A DNA stretch of 64,000 nucleotides from Orbaceae bacterium lpD02 (GTDB lineage: Bacteria; Pseudomonadota; Gammaproteobacteria; Enterobacterales; Orbaceae). Of the stretch, positions 10,189-24,989 are shown piece by piece. A program made the position numbers and the translations under genes. The notes beneath the pieces are model-generated. The model saw only the letters and a list, made by a program, of their open reading frames with translations. It ran no database searches and was not told the DNA's origin. The DNA lies in contig CP133960.1 in NCBI GenBank assembly GCA_036251875.1, positions 1,346,258 to 1,410,257 on the forward strand, read 5' to 3'. How positions within the stretch are numbered: position 1 is the stretch's first letter; the number at the start of each line of letters is the position of its first letter.

Positions 10189-10722
10189 ATGTCGTTATAC
10201 ACTTCATTAAATTCAGAACTAAAATCCCAATCCATCGGTATTACTGCAGCCGAACTCCATGGTTTTCTTTCTGGTATTTTAGCTGGCGGTAACCAAGATG
10301 ATAGCTGGCGAACTTTACTTGAGGATATGATGAATGATGGTAAACCCGTTGCAAGGTCTTTATATCAGCTTATTATTCAACTTTATGAGCAAACAAAACA
10401 ACAACTTGATGATGACAATTTTGAATTCCAACTGTTCATTAGCGATCAAACTCTCTTTGAACAAATCGATGATATGGTTGGATGGATTAACCATTTTCTA
10501 CTTGGTTTGGGATTAGCCCAACCCCAGCTGGCGAAAGTTAAGGGCAATGTTGGCGAGGCTATTTATGATCTAAGACAAATTACCCAACTTGGTTACGATG
10601 AAGATGATGATCAAGAAGAGCTCGCGTTTGCATTTGAAGAAATTTTAGAATATGTTCGAATGACTGTTATTTTGTGCCATGACGAGTTTATCGAACCTGT
10701 TCAGTCGACAACAATACATTAA
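10189..10722 (+). CDS. ygfB: UPF0149 family protein YgfB
   Basis: A small acidic all-helical protein of the UPF0149/YecA family. I choose the ATG at 10189 (177 aa) and not the one at 10156, because a -10 hexamer sits directly before 10156 and the family begins with a short helix followed by the conserved AAELHGFLSGIL motif. The second family block, DMVGWINHFLLGLGLAQ (about residues 94-110), and the acidic stretch YDEDDDQEELAFAFEEI near the C-terminus are present. It is followed closely by pepP, the same ygfB-pepP order as in E. coli. The molecular role is poorly defined; in some bacteria the homologue modulates gene expression, which I cannot infer here. Confidence 0.88.
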   Translation: MSLYTSLNSELKSQSIGITAAELHGFLSGILAGGNQDDSWRTLLEDMMNDGKPVARSLYQLIIQLYEQTKQQLDDDNFEFQLFISDQTLFEQIDDMVGWINHFLLGLGLAQPQLAKVKGNVGEAIYDLRQITQLGYDEDDDQEELAFAFEEILEYVRMTVILCHDEFIEPVQSTTIH

Positions 10723-10733
10723 GAACAATACTA

Positions 10734-12059
10734 ATGGGTATACAAATGACTCGAGATATCATTACGCGCCGTAAAAAAATGTTTAATAATATGGTTGATA
10801 ATAGTGTGGCAGTCTTTTTTGCTGCACCTGAAGTGATTAGAAGCAATGACACCCATTATCCGTATCGACAAAATAGTGATTTTTGGTATCTTACCGCTTT
10901 CAATGAACCTGAAGCAGCGCTATTGCTGGTAAAAGAATCGGCAGAGCAGTATCAAACTATTTTATTTAATAGAACAAAAGATCCCCTTATCGAAACCTGG
11001 ACCGGTTATCGCTTAGGCCAAGAGGCGGCACTAAAAACAGTCAGCGTAGATCAAGCCTATCCTTTTGATAAAATCATGGATCTTCTGCCTGAAATTATTA
11101 ACGGTAAATGTGCACTATATCACGCCAGTCAATTATACCAATATGCAGATAATATTATCGACAATCTAATGACTACACTAAGGCAGGGAATAAGAAAAAA
11201 CTTGCATGCGCCAGAATCTATTATAGATTGGCGGTCAATGTTGCATAATATGCGCTTATTTAAGTCGTCTAATGAAATAGCAATAATGCGTCAGGCGGGG
11301 AGAATTACAGCCCTTGCCCATATCAGAGCAATGCAACAATGTAAACCTGACATGTATGAGTATCAACTTGAAGCTGAAATCTTGCATGAATTCATTAAAC
11401 ACGGCGCAAGAAGCCCTTCTTACAATACAATTGTTGGTAGCGGTAATAATGGCTGTATTCTTCATTATGAGAATAATAGTGAACGTTTAAAAAATGGCGA
11501 CTTAGTGTTAATTGATGCTGGCTGTGAATTTCAATCTTATGCGGGAGATATTACTCGTACATTTCCTATTAATGGTAAATTTAACAAACAACAAAAAGAA
11601 ATTTACGATATCGTTCTTCGTGCACAGTTAAAAGCAATTGAACTTTTTAGGCCGGGAGTATCAATCAAAGAGATTAATGACAAAGTCATTCGAATTATGG
11701 TTGAAGGCTTAATTGCACTCAATATTATGCGAGGTAATATTGATGAGTTAATTGAACAAAAAGCTTATACTCAGTTTTATATGCATGGGCTTGGTCATTG
11801 GTTAGGTATCGATGTCCACGATGTGGGTGATTATAAAACGGTAGGTCGAGAGCGTAAGTTAGAAGCTGGAATGGTTATTACTGTTGAACCCGGTTTATAC
11901 ATTAACAAAGATGCTGATGTAGCAAAACAATACCGCGGTATAGGTATTCGTATTGAAGATAATATTCTTATTACTCAAAATGGCAACGAAGTATTAACTA
12001 GTGATGTACCGAAGCTCACACACGAAATAGAAACGTTAATGGCAAAGTCATCGTATTAA
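10734..12059 (+). CDS. pepP: Xaa-Pro aminopeptidase P
   Basis: A cytoplasmic dimanganese peptidase that removes an N-terminal residue preceding proline. It has 441 aa, like E. coli PepP. The N-terminal domain carries the EVIRSNDTHYPYRQNSDFWY block. The pita-bread catalytic domain carries the metal ligands in LIDAGCEFQSYAGDITRTF (two Asp), the GHWLGIDVHDVGDY histidine, TVEPGLYI (Glu) and GIGIRIEDNI (Glu). The start may equally be the ATG at 10746. It sits 11 bases after ygfB. The ubiH/ubiI genes that follow pepP in E. coli are absent; instead its last 4 bases overlap the end of the convergent tonB. Confidence 0.95.
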   Translation: MGIQMTRDIITRRKKMFNNMVDNSVAVFFAAPEVIRSNDTHYPYRQNSDFWYLTAFNEPEAALLLVKESAEQYQTILFNRTKDPLIETWTGYRLGQEAALKTVSVDQAYPFDKIMDLLPEIINGKCALYHASQLYQYADNIIDNLMTTLRQGIRKNLHAPESIIDWRSMLHNMRLFKSSNEIAIMRQAGRITALAHIRAMQQCKPDMYEYQLEAEILHEFIKHGARSPSYNTIVGSGNNGCILHYENNSERLKNGDLVLIDAGCEFQSYAGDITRTFPINGKFNKQQKEIYDIVLRAQLKAIELFRPGVSIKEINDKVIRIMVEGLIALNIMRGNIDELIEQKAYTQFYMHGLGHWLGIDVHDVGDYKTVGRERKLEAGMVITVEPGLYINKDADVAKQYRGIGIRIEDNILITQNGNEVLTSDVPKLTHEIETLMAKSSY

Positions 12060-12838
12060 ACATTATCAAAATCAACTGATTTATTACGATTAAAAACAAT
12101 CTTAATGGTTAAATCTTTAGCCTGAATTGGTTGATATTTCCATTGTTTCATAGCTTGAATCACGGCTTTATTAAAAATATTATTAGGTTTAGCCTCTGCA
12201 ATACGAATATTTTCTACCCGTCCATTAGCATCAATATCATAAATAGCTACAACATAGCCTTCTATTCGTAAATCTAATGCTCGGCGAGGGTATTCTGGAT
12301 GATTACGATTAATCGCTGCTGGCGTTGCTGAGTATTGTGTATTATTTGATATTGTGGGAGCAACAGCATTATCTGCAAGCTTATCAGCTATAACTTCTTG
12401 TCTTATTTTTTGTTTCGATGTTTTTCGTTGCTGTGGCTGATTATGATCTTCATTTTTAGTCGACTTATCCTTAATAATTAACTTGGGATCAGCTGATTTT
12501 GGCAGTTTATCAAGTTTAGCCTTTTCTATAATAAGATCGGGCTCGATATCAGCTTGTTTATTAGCTTTAGGATTAATCTTAACCAATTCATCTTTAGTAT
12601 TATCATCAGCATTTTCAGATTTAGGCGTGTTTTCAACTAAAGACGGCTCCGGTGCTGCTGTTACCGATAAATCAATCATAATAGCTTTTATAGAATCATT
12701 GCCGGCCATTGACACGGTACGAGCTGAAAAGAAAGCCCCCCATAACAAGACACCAACAATAGCTAAATGTATCAAAATAGAAACGGAGATGTAAGAGTTA
12801 AGATTATTTTTTTTGCTATTATTACGTTTTGCTATCAT
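12056..12838 (-). CDS. tonB: Energy transducer TonB
   Basis: Couples the proton motive force (through ExbB/ExbD) to outer-membrane iron and cobalamin receptors. The 260-residue protein shows the TonB layout: a short basic cytoplasmic start, one membrane helix (about residues 17-38), a long charged and proline-containing periplasmic linker (about 50-165) rich in Lys, Asp and Glu, and a C-terminal TonB domain with NRNHPEYPRRALDLRIEGYV and the KQWKYQP motif near the end. The linker is Lys/Asp-rich and not the classical Pro-Lys/Pro-Glu repeat. exbB/exbD are not adjacent. A Fur-box-like palindrome lies 47 bases upstream, suggesting iron repression. It overlaps the end of pepP by 4 bases, tail to tail. 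Confidence 0.9.
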   Translation of the reverse strand: MIAKRNNSKKNNLNSYISVSILIHLAIVGVLLWGAFFSARTVSMAGNDSIKAIMIDLSVTAAPEPSLVENTPKSENADDNTKDELVKINPKANKQADIEPDLIIEKAKLDKLPKSADPKLIIKDKSTKNEDHNQPQQRKTSKQKIRQEVIADKLADNAVAPTISNNTQYSATPAAINRNHPEYPRRALDLRIEGYVVAIYDIDANGRVENIRIAEAKPNNIFNKAVIQAMKQWKYQPIQAKDLTIKIVFNRNKSVDFDNV

Positions 12839-12881
12839 ACAGTGACATTATCAGGTACGGAAAAGTTATCTATTATATTTT

Positions 12882-12902
12882 AAATGAAAATAATTATCAT
12901 TT
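12882..12902. promoter_or_regulatory. Candidate Fur box upstream of tonB
   Basis: The core TGAAAATAATTATCA (12885-12899) matches the Fur 7-1-7 motif TGATAAT-N-ATTATCA in 13 of 14 informative positions, and flanking AAA/TTT extends the palindrome. It lies in the tonB-ispB divergent gap, 44 to 64 bases before the tonB start. Known biology fits, since tonB is a classical Fur target. Confidence 0.7.
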
Positions 12903-13018
12903 AAAATATTTTTTTAATTTTTATCACGAAATAACGCGACTTGTCTTGTTGTAATAGAACTTTTATCAGATAATAAACATAATTATTTGATCTTAAATCA
13001 ACGCAGTAAGTCGATCTG

Positions 13019-14005
13019 ATGGGTAACACATCAATGCAACAAATTATTAATTTAGTTCAAGATGAACTAGTCAAAGTTAACGAAGTAATACAAAATCAAC
13101 TCTCTTCCGATGTTATGCTAATAAATCAATTAGGCAGCTATATTATTAGCGGAGGAGGTAAACGTATTCGACCAATCATCATGCTGTTAAGTGCAAAAGC
13201 CTTAAATTACCAAGGTGATAAACATATTATGGCCGCAGCATTTATCGAATTCATTCATACCGCAACATTACTGCATGATGATGTTGTTGATGAATCAGAC
13301 TTAAGAAGAGGTCGTTCGACAGCAAATGTGCTATTTGGCAATGCTGCAAGCGTTTTGGTTGGTGACTATATCTATACTCGCTCATTTCAAATGATGGTTA
13401 GTATTGGTTCATTACCTGTATTAAAAGTAATGTCCGAAGCAACCAATGTTATTGCAGAAGGTGAAGTGCAGCAGCTGATGAACTGTAATAATCCTGACAC
13501 AACCAAAGAGCAGTATCTACAAGTGATTTATCGTAAGACCGCAAGGTTATTTGAAGCCGCCTCACATACAGCCGCATTGATCAGTGAAGCACCAAAAGAG
13601 TATGAAGATGCGTTGCAAAACTATGGCCGTTATTTAGGAACGGCTTTCCAATTGATTGACGACTTGCTAGATTATAGTTCTCAAGATACAGTAGCATTAG
13701 GTAAAAATTTAGGTGATGACTTAAACGAAGGCAAACCAACTTTACCACTTTTGCATGCAATGCACCATACTCAGGATCAAGATGAAGTACAGATTATCCG
13801 CAATATTATCGAAAAAGGTAATGGCAGAGATTCACTGGAAAAAATATTGAATATTATGCATAAGTGCGGTTCTCTTGAATTTACTTATAATATTGCTAAG
13901 CAGGAAGCAGAAAAAGCACTTGTTGCAATTAATATTCTACCTGACTCACCGTATAAAGAAGCGTTACGTACATTAGCAATAGATTCAGTTAAGAGACAAT
14001 CTTAA
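13019..14005 (+). CDS. ispB: Octaprenyl diphosphate synthase
   Basis: A trans-polyprenyl synthase that makes the side chain of ubiquinone and menaquinone from farnesyl-PP and isopentenyl-PP. It has 328 aa (E. coli 323). Both aspartate-rich motifs are present: LLHDDVVDESD (D87-D91, first DDxxD) and FQLIDDLLDY (second, about residue 216). The GGGKRIRP substrate motif at 45-52 and the KTARLFEAA block are conserved. The start at 13019 is an ATG, with a second ATG at 13034 also possible. It is divergent from tonB. In E. coli ispB lies beside rplU-rpmA, so the neighbourhood is rearranged here. Confidence 0.94.
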   Translation: MGNTSMQQIINLVQDELVKVNEVIQNQLSSDVMLINQLGSYIISGGGKRIRPIIMLLSAKALNYQGDKHIMAAAFIEFIHTATLLHDDVVDESDLRRGRSTANVLFGNAASVLVGDYIYTRSFQMMVSIGSLPVLKVMSEATNVIAEGEVQQLMNCNNPDTTKEQYLQVIYRKTARLFEAASHTAALISEAPKEYEDALQNYGRYLGTAFQLIDDLLDYSSQDTVALGKNLGDDLNEGKPTLPLLHAMHHTQDQDEVQIIRNIIEKGNGRDSLEKILNIMHKCGSLEFTYNIAKQEAEKALVAINILPDSPYKEALRTLAIDSVKRQS

Positions 14006-14170
14006 CAGATTATGAAATAGACGTTTTTTAAGTTATAACAACATCATAACAATGGAAAGCTTAAGCTCGTCACGCTAGGGCTTAATCATCGCTAAAGTCC
14101 GAATAAATATTTTGTCACAACAAAAATAGATAGTTAATATTTAGCAGATCAGCACTTCAAAATAAGTGAA

Positions 14171-14206
14171 AAAAAAGCCCCTAACCAATAGATAAGGGGC
14201 TTTTTT
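14171..14206 (-). terminator. Terminal rrn terminator (after distal 5S)
   Basis: A 12-bp inverted repeat with a GCCCC/GGGGC core (14171-14182 with 14195-14206). On the minus strand it is followed by a long T run. It lies 10 bases beyond the distal 5S gene and is a classical rho-independent terminator. Confidence 0.88.
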
Positions 14207-14215
14207 ATATTAAAA

Positions 14216-14332
14216 GTCTGGCGGTGACCTACTCTCACATGGGGTAACCCCCACACTACCATCGGCTTCACGGCGTTTCACTTCTGAGTTCGGCATGGGT
14301 CAGGTGGGACCACCGCAACATTGCCGCCAGAC
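14216..14332 (-). rRNA. rrf: 5S ribosomal RNA, distal copy
   Basis: The roughly 117-base gene on the minus strand starts with the TCTGGCGGCAA 5' arm, ends with the complementary CCGCCAGAC 3' arm, and contains the universal CCGAACTCAGAAGTGAAACG core. It differs from the proximal copy (14499-14615) at a single base that I can see (GGGTCAGG against GGATCAGG on the plus strand). It lies exactly 283 bases from the equivalent position of the other copy, inside a tandem unit that includes the terminator. Confidence 0.95.
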
Positions 14333-14453
14333 ATAACTCTTTTATATCGAAAATATTATAAGCTTACTGATATGAATCAATATGATCTAACATTCTTAAT
14401 TAGCAAACTTAACAACTAAGCAGATATGTATAACAACATATTCAATAATCAAA

Positions 14454-14488
14454 ATAAAAGCCCCATACCAGTAGGTAAGGGGCTTCTT
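14454..14488 (-). terminator. Internal terminator-like hairpin between the two 5S genes
   Basis: AAGCCCC (14458-14464) pairs with GGGGCTT (14478-14484), the same design as the terminal hairpin, 10 to 15 bases after the proximal 5S gene in the direction of transcription. The downstream T run is shorter, so partial read-through into the distal 5S is plausible. Confidence 0.65.
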
Positions 14489-14498
14489 AACATTAAAA

Positions 14499-14615
14499 GT
14501 CTGGCGGTGACCTACTCTCACATGGGGTAACCCCCACACTACCATCGGCTTCACGGCGTTTCACTTCTGAGTTCGGCATGGATCAGGTGGGACCACCGCA
14601 ACATTGCCGCCAGAC
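14499..14615 (-). rRNA. rrf: 5S ribosomal RNA, proximal copy
   Basis: This 5S gene sits directly downstream of 23S in the rRNA operon, in the normal place. The sequence is that of the distal copy except for one base. The 5' and 3' arms pair (TCTGGCGG with CCGCCAGA) and the CCGAACTCAGAAGTGAAACG core is present. About 146 bases separate it from the end of 23S. Confidence 0.96.
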
Positions 14616-14761
14616 ATAACTCATTTTCTCTTAGACCATATATCCATCCACCTCTCACCAGTAAACTCACTCGCTACCAGCTACCCGTAAATAAACATAT
14701 CATCCATCAATATAGACTCAAGCCAAAATTTTCATTGAGATTCAAAACAACTCTAAGTTGT

Positions 14762-17666
<2,905 letters not shown>

Positions 17667-17793
17667 TTACAACCTACAGTTGTCTTGGTTTTCTCAATTT
17701 CGCTTTTTCTCTATCTTATCGTCATTCCATCTGGACTTTCACCCAAACTTCATCACCATAAAACGAGAACTCGTTTCTTTCAGCTTGTTCCAT

Positions 17794-17807
17794 ATTGTTA
17801 AAGAGCA
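17794..17807 (-). promoter_or_regulatory. boxA antitermination site in the 16S-23S spacer
   Basis: On the minus strand the sequence reads TGCTCTTTAACAAT, a perfect match to the E. coli rrn boxA, which recruits NusB/NusE for antitermination of rRNA transcription. It lies between tRNA-Glu and 23S, as in E. coli spacers. Confidence 0.85.
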
Positions 17808-17871
17808 TTATTCTTCTATTCACATTATCATGAATACAAAAATAAAAGGATATAAACCGCCCGTCTTAAAA

Positions 17872-17947
17872 TGGCGTCCCCTAGGGGATTCGAACCCCTG
17901 TTACCGCCGTGAAAGGGCGATGTCCTAGGCCTCTAGACGAAGGGGAC
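17872..17947 (-). tRNA. gltT: tRNA-Glu (anticodon UUC)
   Basis: A 76-base tRNA in the 16S-23S spacer, essentially identical to E. coli tRNA-Glu. The acceptor stem GTCCCCT pairs with AGGGGAC, the anticodon loop is CTTTCAC (anticodon TTC), the T-loop GGTTCGAATCC is present, and the CCA is encoded. It is the only tRNA in the spacer and the only tRNA I can find in this window. Confidence 0.97.
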
Positions 17948-18004
17948 GTAAGCGATTTACTTCTTTCAAACAAACAATCTATGTGAACACTGTTAGGCAC
18001 TTCG

Positions 18005-19543
<1,539 letters not shown>

Positions 19544-19682
19544 AAAGTTTGATGCTCAATAGTTACTGACTATAATTTCATTTCAAATGAATCTTTTAGT
19601 GTCACTATCAAGACTTAATTTTTGAGTCCGGAGACTTTTATATTTTGTCCTAACAGTGCCCACACAGATTGTCTGTTTTTAA

Positions 19683-19696
19683 TTTTTAAAGAGCTG
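19683..19696 (-). promoter_or_regulatory. Leader boxA of the rrn operon
   Basis: The minus strand reads AGCTCTTTAAAAATT, close to boxA TGCTCTTTAACAA, about 140 bases upstream of 16S and downstream of P2. This is where the leader antitermination site lies in E. coli rrn operons. Confidence 0.7.
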
Positions 19697-19732
19697 ACAG
19701 CTTACTTCTTTTCGCTGTCTCAAGGGTTGCGT

Positions 19733-19761
19733 ATACTACGCTAACCTTTCTTATTCGTCAA
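19733..19761 (-). promoter_or_regulatory. rrn P2 promoter
   Basis: Minus-strand -35 TTGACG (19756-19761), a 17-base spacer, then -10 TAGTAT (19733-19738). It lies about 190 bases upstream of 16S, in the P2 position of the E. coli rrn layout. Confidence 0.8.
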
Positions 19762-19859
19762 GACTATTTTTTGTTTTTTATTTGTCTTAACTATATTTGG
19801 TTTTTCTCATCATATTGCCCGACCCGTTTTGTTTTTGCTTCAACGAATCAGTGGTGCGC

Positions 19860-19907
19860 ATTATAGACATCTTTTAGCTTTGAGCAAGAGAAAAAACGCT
19901 TTTCTTT
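19860..19907 (-). promoter_or_regulatory. rrn P1 promoter with UP-like element
   Basis: The minus strand shows -35 TTGCTC (19882-19887), a 16-base spacer and -10 TATAAT (19860-19865). A GCGC discriminator and an initial region GCACCACTG follow, very like E. coli rrnB P1 (TATAATGCGCCACCACTG). A 16-base spacer and a GC-rich discriminator are hallmarks of stringently controlled rrn P1 promoters. The AT-rich block 19889-19907 fits an UP element. Confidence 0.85.
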
Positions 19908-20018
19908 GACCGACCGCACAATACTTAGACATATCAAATTTTAATTAATTGATAATTAATAAGATTAAATTCTTGGAGCGTTCCAATTAATTTTCTAATT
20001 TATATTTGATATAAAAGA

Positions 20019-20044
20019 AAAGGCGCGATTACCATCGCGCCTTT
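20019..20044 (-). terminator. Terminator of purA
   Basis: A perfect 11-bp GC-rich stem (20019-20029 with 20034-20044) with a 4-base loop, followed on the minus strand by TCTTTTAT, 28 bases after the purA stop. Confidence 0.85.
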
Positions 20045-20072
20045 AAATTAGTTCATAAAATAACTAAACAGA

Positions 20073-21395
<1,323 letters not shown>

Positions 21396-21437
21396 TTAAT
21401 ATATTCCAACTACTCGTTAGCTATAAACTCGCGGCAG

Positions 21438-22421
21438 TTACTTTTTATTAGATTTTATCTTAGTATCTAGTTTCATATAACGGAAAAACTCGCTATCTGG
21501 ACTAATCACCATAACATCACTTCCATTAAAGCTATGATCATACGCTTTTAAGCTACGAACAAAGCTAAAAAATTCTAAGTTTTTACTAAATGCATCAGCA
21601 TACAACTTAGCAACGTACGCATCACCTTCACCACGGATTGTTCTCGCCTGTTTTTCCGCTTCAGATAAAATTTTTGTCGCTGTTAACGTTGCATCTGCGC
21701 GAGTTTCTTCCGCTTCTCTTATACCTTGGAAACGCTGATCACGAGCAACCACCTCACGCTCTGCACTCATTCGATCGTAAATTGATTCCGAAACTTCAGG
21801 TGGAAAATTTATTTGTTTAATACGTACATCAATAACTTCAACACCAAATGCAAGCATGCTGGTAATATTTTCAGGATCGACTTCAGCAACTGCAACAAGT
21901 TCTTCCACTGGCACTTCTTTAACTTTTGCAGCACCTTGTTTTGTTCCATTTAGCGCATCTTTTACTTTTAGCATCAATGAGTTTCTTGATTTGGTCTCTG
22001 CACTCGTATCATTAATAATATCTTTGATATCTAATTTACCAATTTCGGCTCGCAAACGTCCATTTAGTCTAGCTAACAATAAATTCTCTACACTGTTACC
22101 GCCAGCAACTGTTTCATAGTAACGATCAAAGTTAATGATTTTCCATTGTACATAATAGTCAACGATTAAATCTTTCTTCTCTCTCGTGATAAATTTCTGT
22201 TCCCTTCCACTGTTATTAGAGCTGTCAGTTGTCTGAATTTTGGCATCAATGACGCGAATATTATCCACGCCAGGAATTTTAAAATGAAGCCCTGGTTCTG
22301 ATAAGCCAATAATTTTATTAAACCGCAAAACAATACCACGGTTTCCTTCCTCAATAATATAAATAGATGAGAAAAATATACCAATTAATATAATAACGAT
22401 AGGAATTAATAATTTACGCAT
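21438..22421 (-). CDS. hflC: HflC, SPFH subunit of the FtsH modulator complex
   Basis: The inner-membrane protein that with HflK forms the large cage around the FtsH protease and tunes its activity. It has 327 aa (E. coli 334), one N-terminal membrane helix (about 4-24) and then the SPFH/band-7 domain, with GNRGIVLRFNKI and the PGLHFKIPGVDNI block. A helical region with EREVVARDQRFQGIREAEE follows (about 220-240). The gene begins 12 bases after hflK, so the two are translated together. Confidence 0.94.
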   Translation of the reverse strand: MRKLLIPIVIILIGIFFSSIYIIEEGNRGIVLRFNKIIGLSEPGLHFKIPGVDNIRVIDAKIQTTDSSNNSGREQKFITREKKDLIVDYYVQWKIINFDRYYETVAGGNSVENLLLARLNGRLRAEIGKLDIKDIINDTSAETKSRNSLMLKVKDALNGTKQGAAKVKEVPVEELVAVAEVDPENITSMLAFGVEVIDVRIKQINFPPEVSESIYDRMSAEREVVARDQRFQGIREAEETRADATLTATKILSEAEKQARTIRGEGDAYVAKLYADAFSKNLEFFSFVRSLKAYDHSFNGSDVMVISPDSEFFRYMKLDTKIKSNKK

Positions 22422-22433
22422 ATTGATTTCTCC

Positions 22434-23633
22434 TTATCGTCCACTGCGTGTAGTATTTGAGTTATTATTACTACGCCCTGATGAGTTATCTATTGATATA
22501 GGCGAGCCATTATTCAACGGTGATGTTGCCGAAGAACTAGAAAAATTCATTTGATAACCATTTGAACTATTTAATTTAAACTGCTCAGTAAGTGTACTAT
22601 TATTAATGTCTTTATTTTTTAATAGCTGCTCTAGTGGAAGGACTAATAAATTACCACCTTGCTCGTTAACCATCACTTTATTGGTTTTTGCTAACACTCG
22701 CTCCATCGTATCAATATATAAGCGCTCTTTGGTTATCTCGGGCGCAGCGTTATACAGTGGTAGCAATTTTTCAAAGCGAGAGATATCGCCCTCTGCCTCA
22801 AATTCAACGCGGACACGATAAGCATTTGCATCCGCAAGGATTCGTGCTGAACGACCTTCTGCCTGTTGAACTAACTGAACTTTATCCGCTTCAGCTTTAT
22901 TAATTTCTCGTTCACGATCTTCTCGTGCTTTAATTGCATCATTAAAGGCATCTTGTACTTGCTCTGGTGGTCTAACGGATTGGAAGTTTAAATCCACAAT
23001 ACTAATCCCCATATCATAATTAGATATGATATTAACTAATTCATCTTTAGTACGAGATTCAAGCAAAGAGCGACCATCCGTTAAAATTGCATCCATATTA
23101 GAACTCCCAATTTCAGTCCTTAATGCACTGTCTGCTGCCTGACGTAGGCTATCTTCAACATTAGTGACATTAAAAAGGTATTTAATTGGATTACTAATTC
23201 GATATTGAACATTCATTTCAACAAAAACAAGATTTTCACCTGCTGTTATCATGGAGCCTTTAACATTAAAATTTTTGGTGCCTTGCGTATCAACAGTATA
23301 AACCGTATCAATTAAAGGAGGATTCCAATTTAAACCTGGCTGAACAATCTCTGGTTGGACTTGCCCAAAACGAGTAATAACACCTCTTTGGCTCTGGTTA
23401 ATGGTGTAAAACCCGCTTATTGCCCAAATAATGATGATAATCAATATAATACCACCAATAATAATAGGAAGATTCATGGGTAATTTAGCTTTTCCCATTC
23501 CATTACCTCCAGGTGAATTATTTTTCTTTAAAAAATCATTAACTTTACCAAAAAAATCGTTGGGCTTTTTGTTCTTATCATTTCCCCATGGATCATTATC
23601 TTGACCGTTATTTCCGGGCTGATTCCACGCCAT
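22434..23633 (-). CDS. hflK: HflK, SPFH subunit of the FtsH modulator complex
   Basis: Partner of HflC in the HflKC complex. It has 399 aa (E. coli 419). The N-terminus MAWNQPGNNGQDNDPWG is the usual glycine/asparagine-rich cytosolic tail. One membrane helix (about 56-76) is followed by the SPFH domain (FYTINQSQRGVITRFGQ, VQPGLNWNPPLIDTV) and a helical region with REINKAEADK. The C-terminal tail (about 355-399) is strongly enriched in Ser and Asn and looks disordered. It is translated just before hflC. Confidence 0.94.
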   Translation of the reverse strand: MAWNQPGNNGQDNDPWGNDKNKKPNDFFGKVNDFLKKNNSPGGNGMGKAKLPMNLPIIIGGIILIIIIIWAISGFYTINQSQRGVITRFGQVQPEIVQPGLNWNPPLIDTVYTVDTQGTKNFNVKGSMITAGENLVFVEMNVQYRISNPIKYLFNVTNVEDSLRQAADSALRTEIGSSNMDAILTDGRSLLESRTKDELVNIISNYDMGISIVDLNFQSVRPPEQVQDAFNDAIKAREDREREINKAEADKVQLVQQAEGRSARILADANAYRVRVEFEAEGDISRFEKLLPLYNAAPEITKERLYIDTMERVLAKTNKVMVNEQGGNLLVLPLEQLLKNKDINNSTLTEQFKLNSSNGYQMNFSSSSATSPLNNGSPISIDNSSGRSNNNSNTTRSGR

Positions 23634-23664
23634 ATTTAATACGCTCCACTTTAGGTTTGCTATT

Positions 23665-24960
23665 TTAACTAGTTGAATAACTATTGATTAAATATAATAA
23701 ATCAGGTTCTTGTTTACATAACCGATTCCATTCGACTAATGGTAGTCTAATGTGTAGAGTAAAACTACCATCTTCATTAATTATTTCTTGCTCAACCGCC
23801 CTTAAATCATAAAAGCGACTACGTAAACGACTCAAATAAGCCGGTATAGTCAGTTCACAAGCTTGGATCTGTCGACCTAATCGCTCTTTGAGTGCGGTGA
23901 ATAAAAGATCTAATCCTACCTTATTTTCAGCTGAAAGCCAAACTCGAAATGGGACGCCATCTTCATCATAATCAATTGTGGGGGCTTTATCATCTAATAA
24001 ATCGATTTTATTCATGACTAACAAAATTGGAGTGTCATTCGCTTCTATTTCAAACAACACTTCATTTACCGCATCAATATTGTCGAGTAAATTAGGATCG
24101 GCAGCGTCTATAACATGTAACAATAATGTCGCTTCTTTTGTTTCAAGCAACGTTGCTTTGAAAGCAGCAATTAAATCATGCGGTAAATGGCGGATAAAAC
24201 CAACCGTATCGGCGAGCACAACTTCGCCAACATCCTTAACTAAAATTCGCCTTAAGGTTGGGTCAAGCGTCGCAAAGAGTTGATCAGCGGCATACACATT
24301 GGCATCAGTAATAGCATTAAATAGTGTCGACTTCCCTGCATTGGTATAACCGACTAGAGAAACAGATGATAAATCAGCTTTCAGCCTAGAACGTCGATTT
24401 TGCTCTCGTTGCTTTTCGACTTTACTGAGCCGAGACAAAATCAACTGAATTCGATGGCGAATTAAACGACGATCGGTTTCTAGCTGAGTTTCACCCGGGC
24501 CTCTTAAGCCTATTCCTCCCTTTTGCCGCTCTAAATGAGTCCAACCTCTCACTAATCGGGTAGAAATATATTGTAATTGTGCAAGCTCTACTTGTAACTT
24601 ACCTTCATGGGTGCGAGCCCGCTGAGCAAATATATCGAGAATAACACCAGTCCTGTCGACGACGCGACATTCGCATAATTTTTCAAGATTACGTTCTTGC
24701 GTTGGGGTGAGTGAATGGTTGACGAGGATAACCGAGGCATCGAGTTCTTTTACTAATGCGGCAAGCTCTAATGCCTTTCCTTCTCCGATAAAGTATTTTA
24801 CGCTTACCGCTTTTCTTGAAGTAGTAACAATATCGAGAATTTTAATCTGAGCAGAAGAGACTAATACTTCAAACTCGTTTAAATCCTCGACATCGCTTTC
24901 CTGCGGGAAAAAAACATGAACTAATAAAGCTTTTTCTCCACCCTTATATCGGTCAAACAA
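23665..24960 (-). CDS. hflX: Ribosome-dissociating GTPase HflX
   Basis: A GTPase that splits stalled 70S ribosomes and has an ATP-dependent RNA helicase activity in E. coli. The start is TTG at 24960, with a strong GGAGGG site upstream, giving the conserved MFDRYxxGExAxLVH N-terminus. It has 431 aa. After the N-terminal domain with the [19 protein letters not shown] motif comes the G domain: G1 GYTNAGKST (about 205), G3 DTVGF, G4 NKID. It lies 29 bases after hfq and 31 bases before hflK. Confidence 0.95.
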   Translation of the reverse strand: MFDRYKGGEKALLVHVFFPQESDVEDLNEFEVLVSSAQIKILDIVTTSRKAVSVKYFIGEGKALELAALVKELDASVILVNHSLTPTQERNLEKLCECRVVDRTGVILDIFAQRARTHEGKLQVELAQLQYISTRLVRGWTHLERQKGGIGLRGPGETQLETDRRLIRHRIQLILSRLSKVEKQREQNRRSRLKADLSSVSLVGYTNAGKSTLFNAITDANVYAADQLFATLDPTLRRILVKDVGEVVLADTVGFIRHLPHDLIAAFKATLLETKEATLLLHVIDAADPNLLDNIDAVNEVLFEIEANDTPILLVMNKIDLLDDKAPTIDYDEDGVPFRVWLSAENKVGLDLLFTALKERLGRQIQACELTIPAYLSRLRSRFYDLRAVEQEIINEDGSFTLHIRLPLVEWNRLCKQEPDLLYLINSYSTS

Positions 24961-24989
24961 TCATTACCCTCCATAGAAAAGAAGATAAA

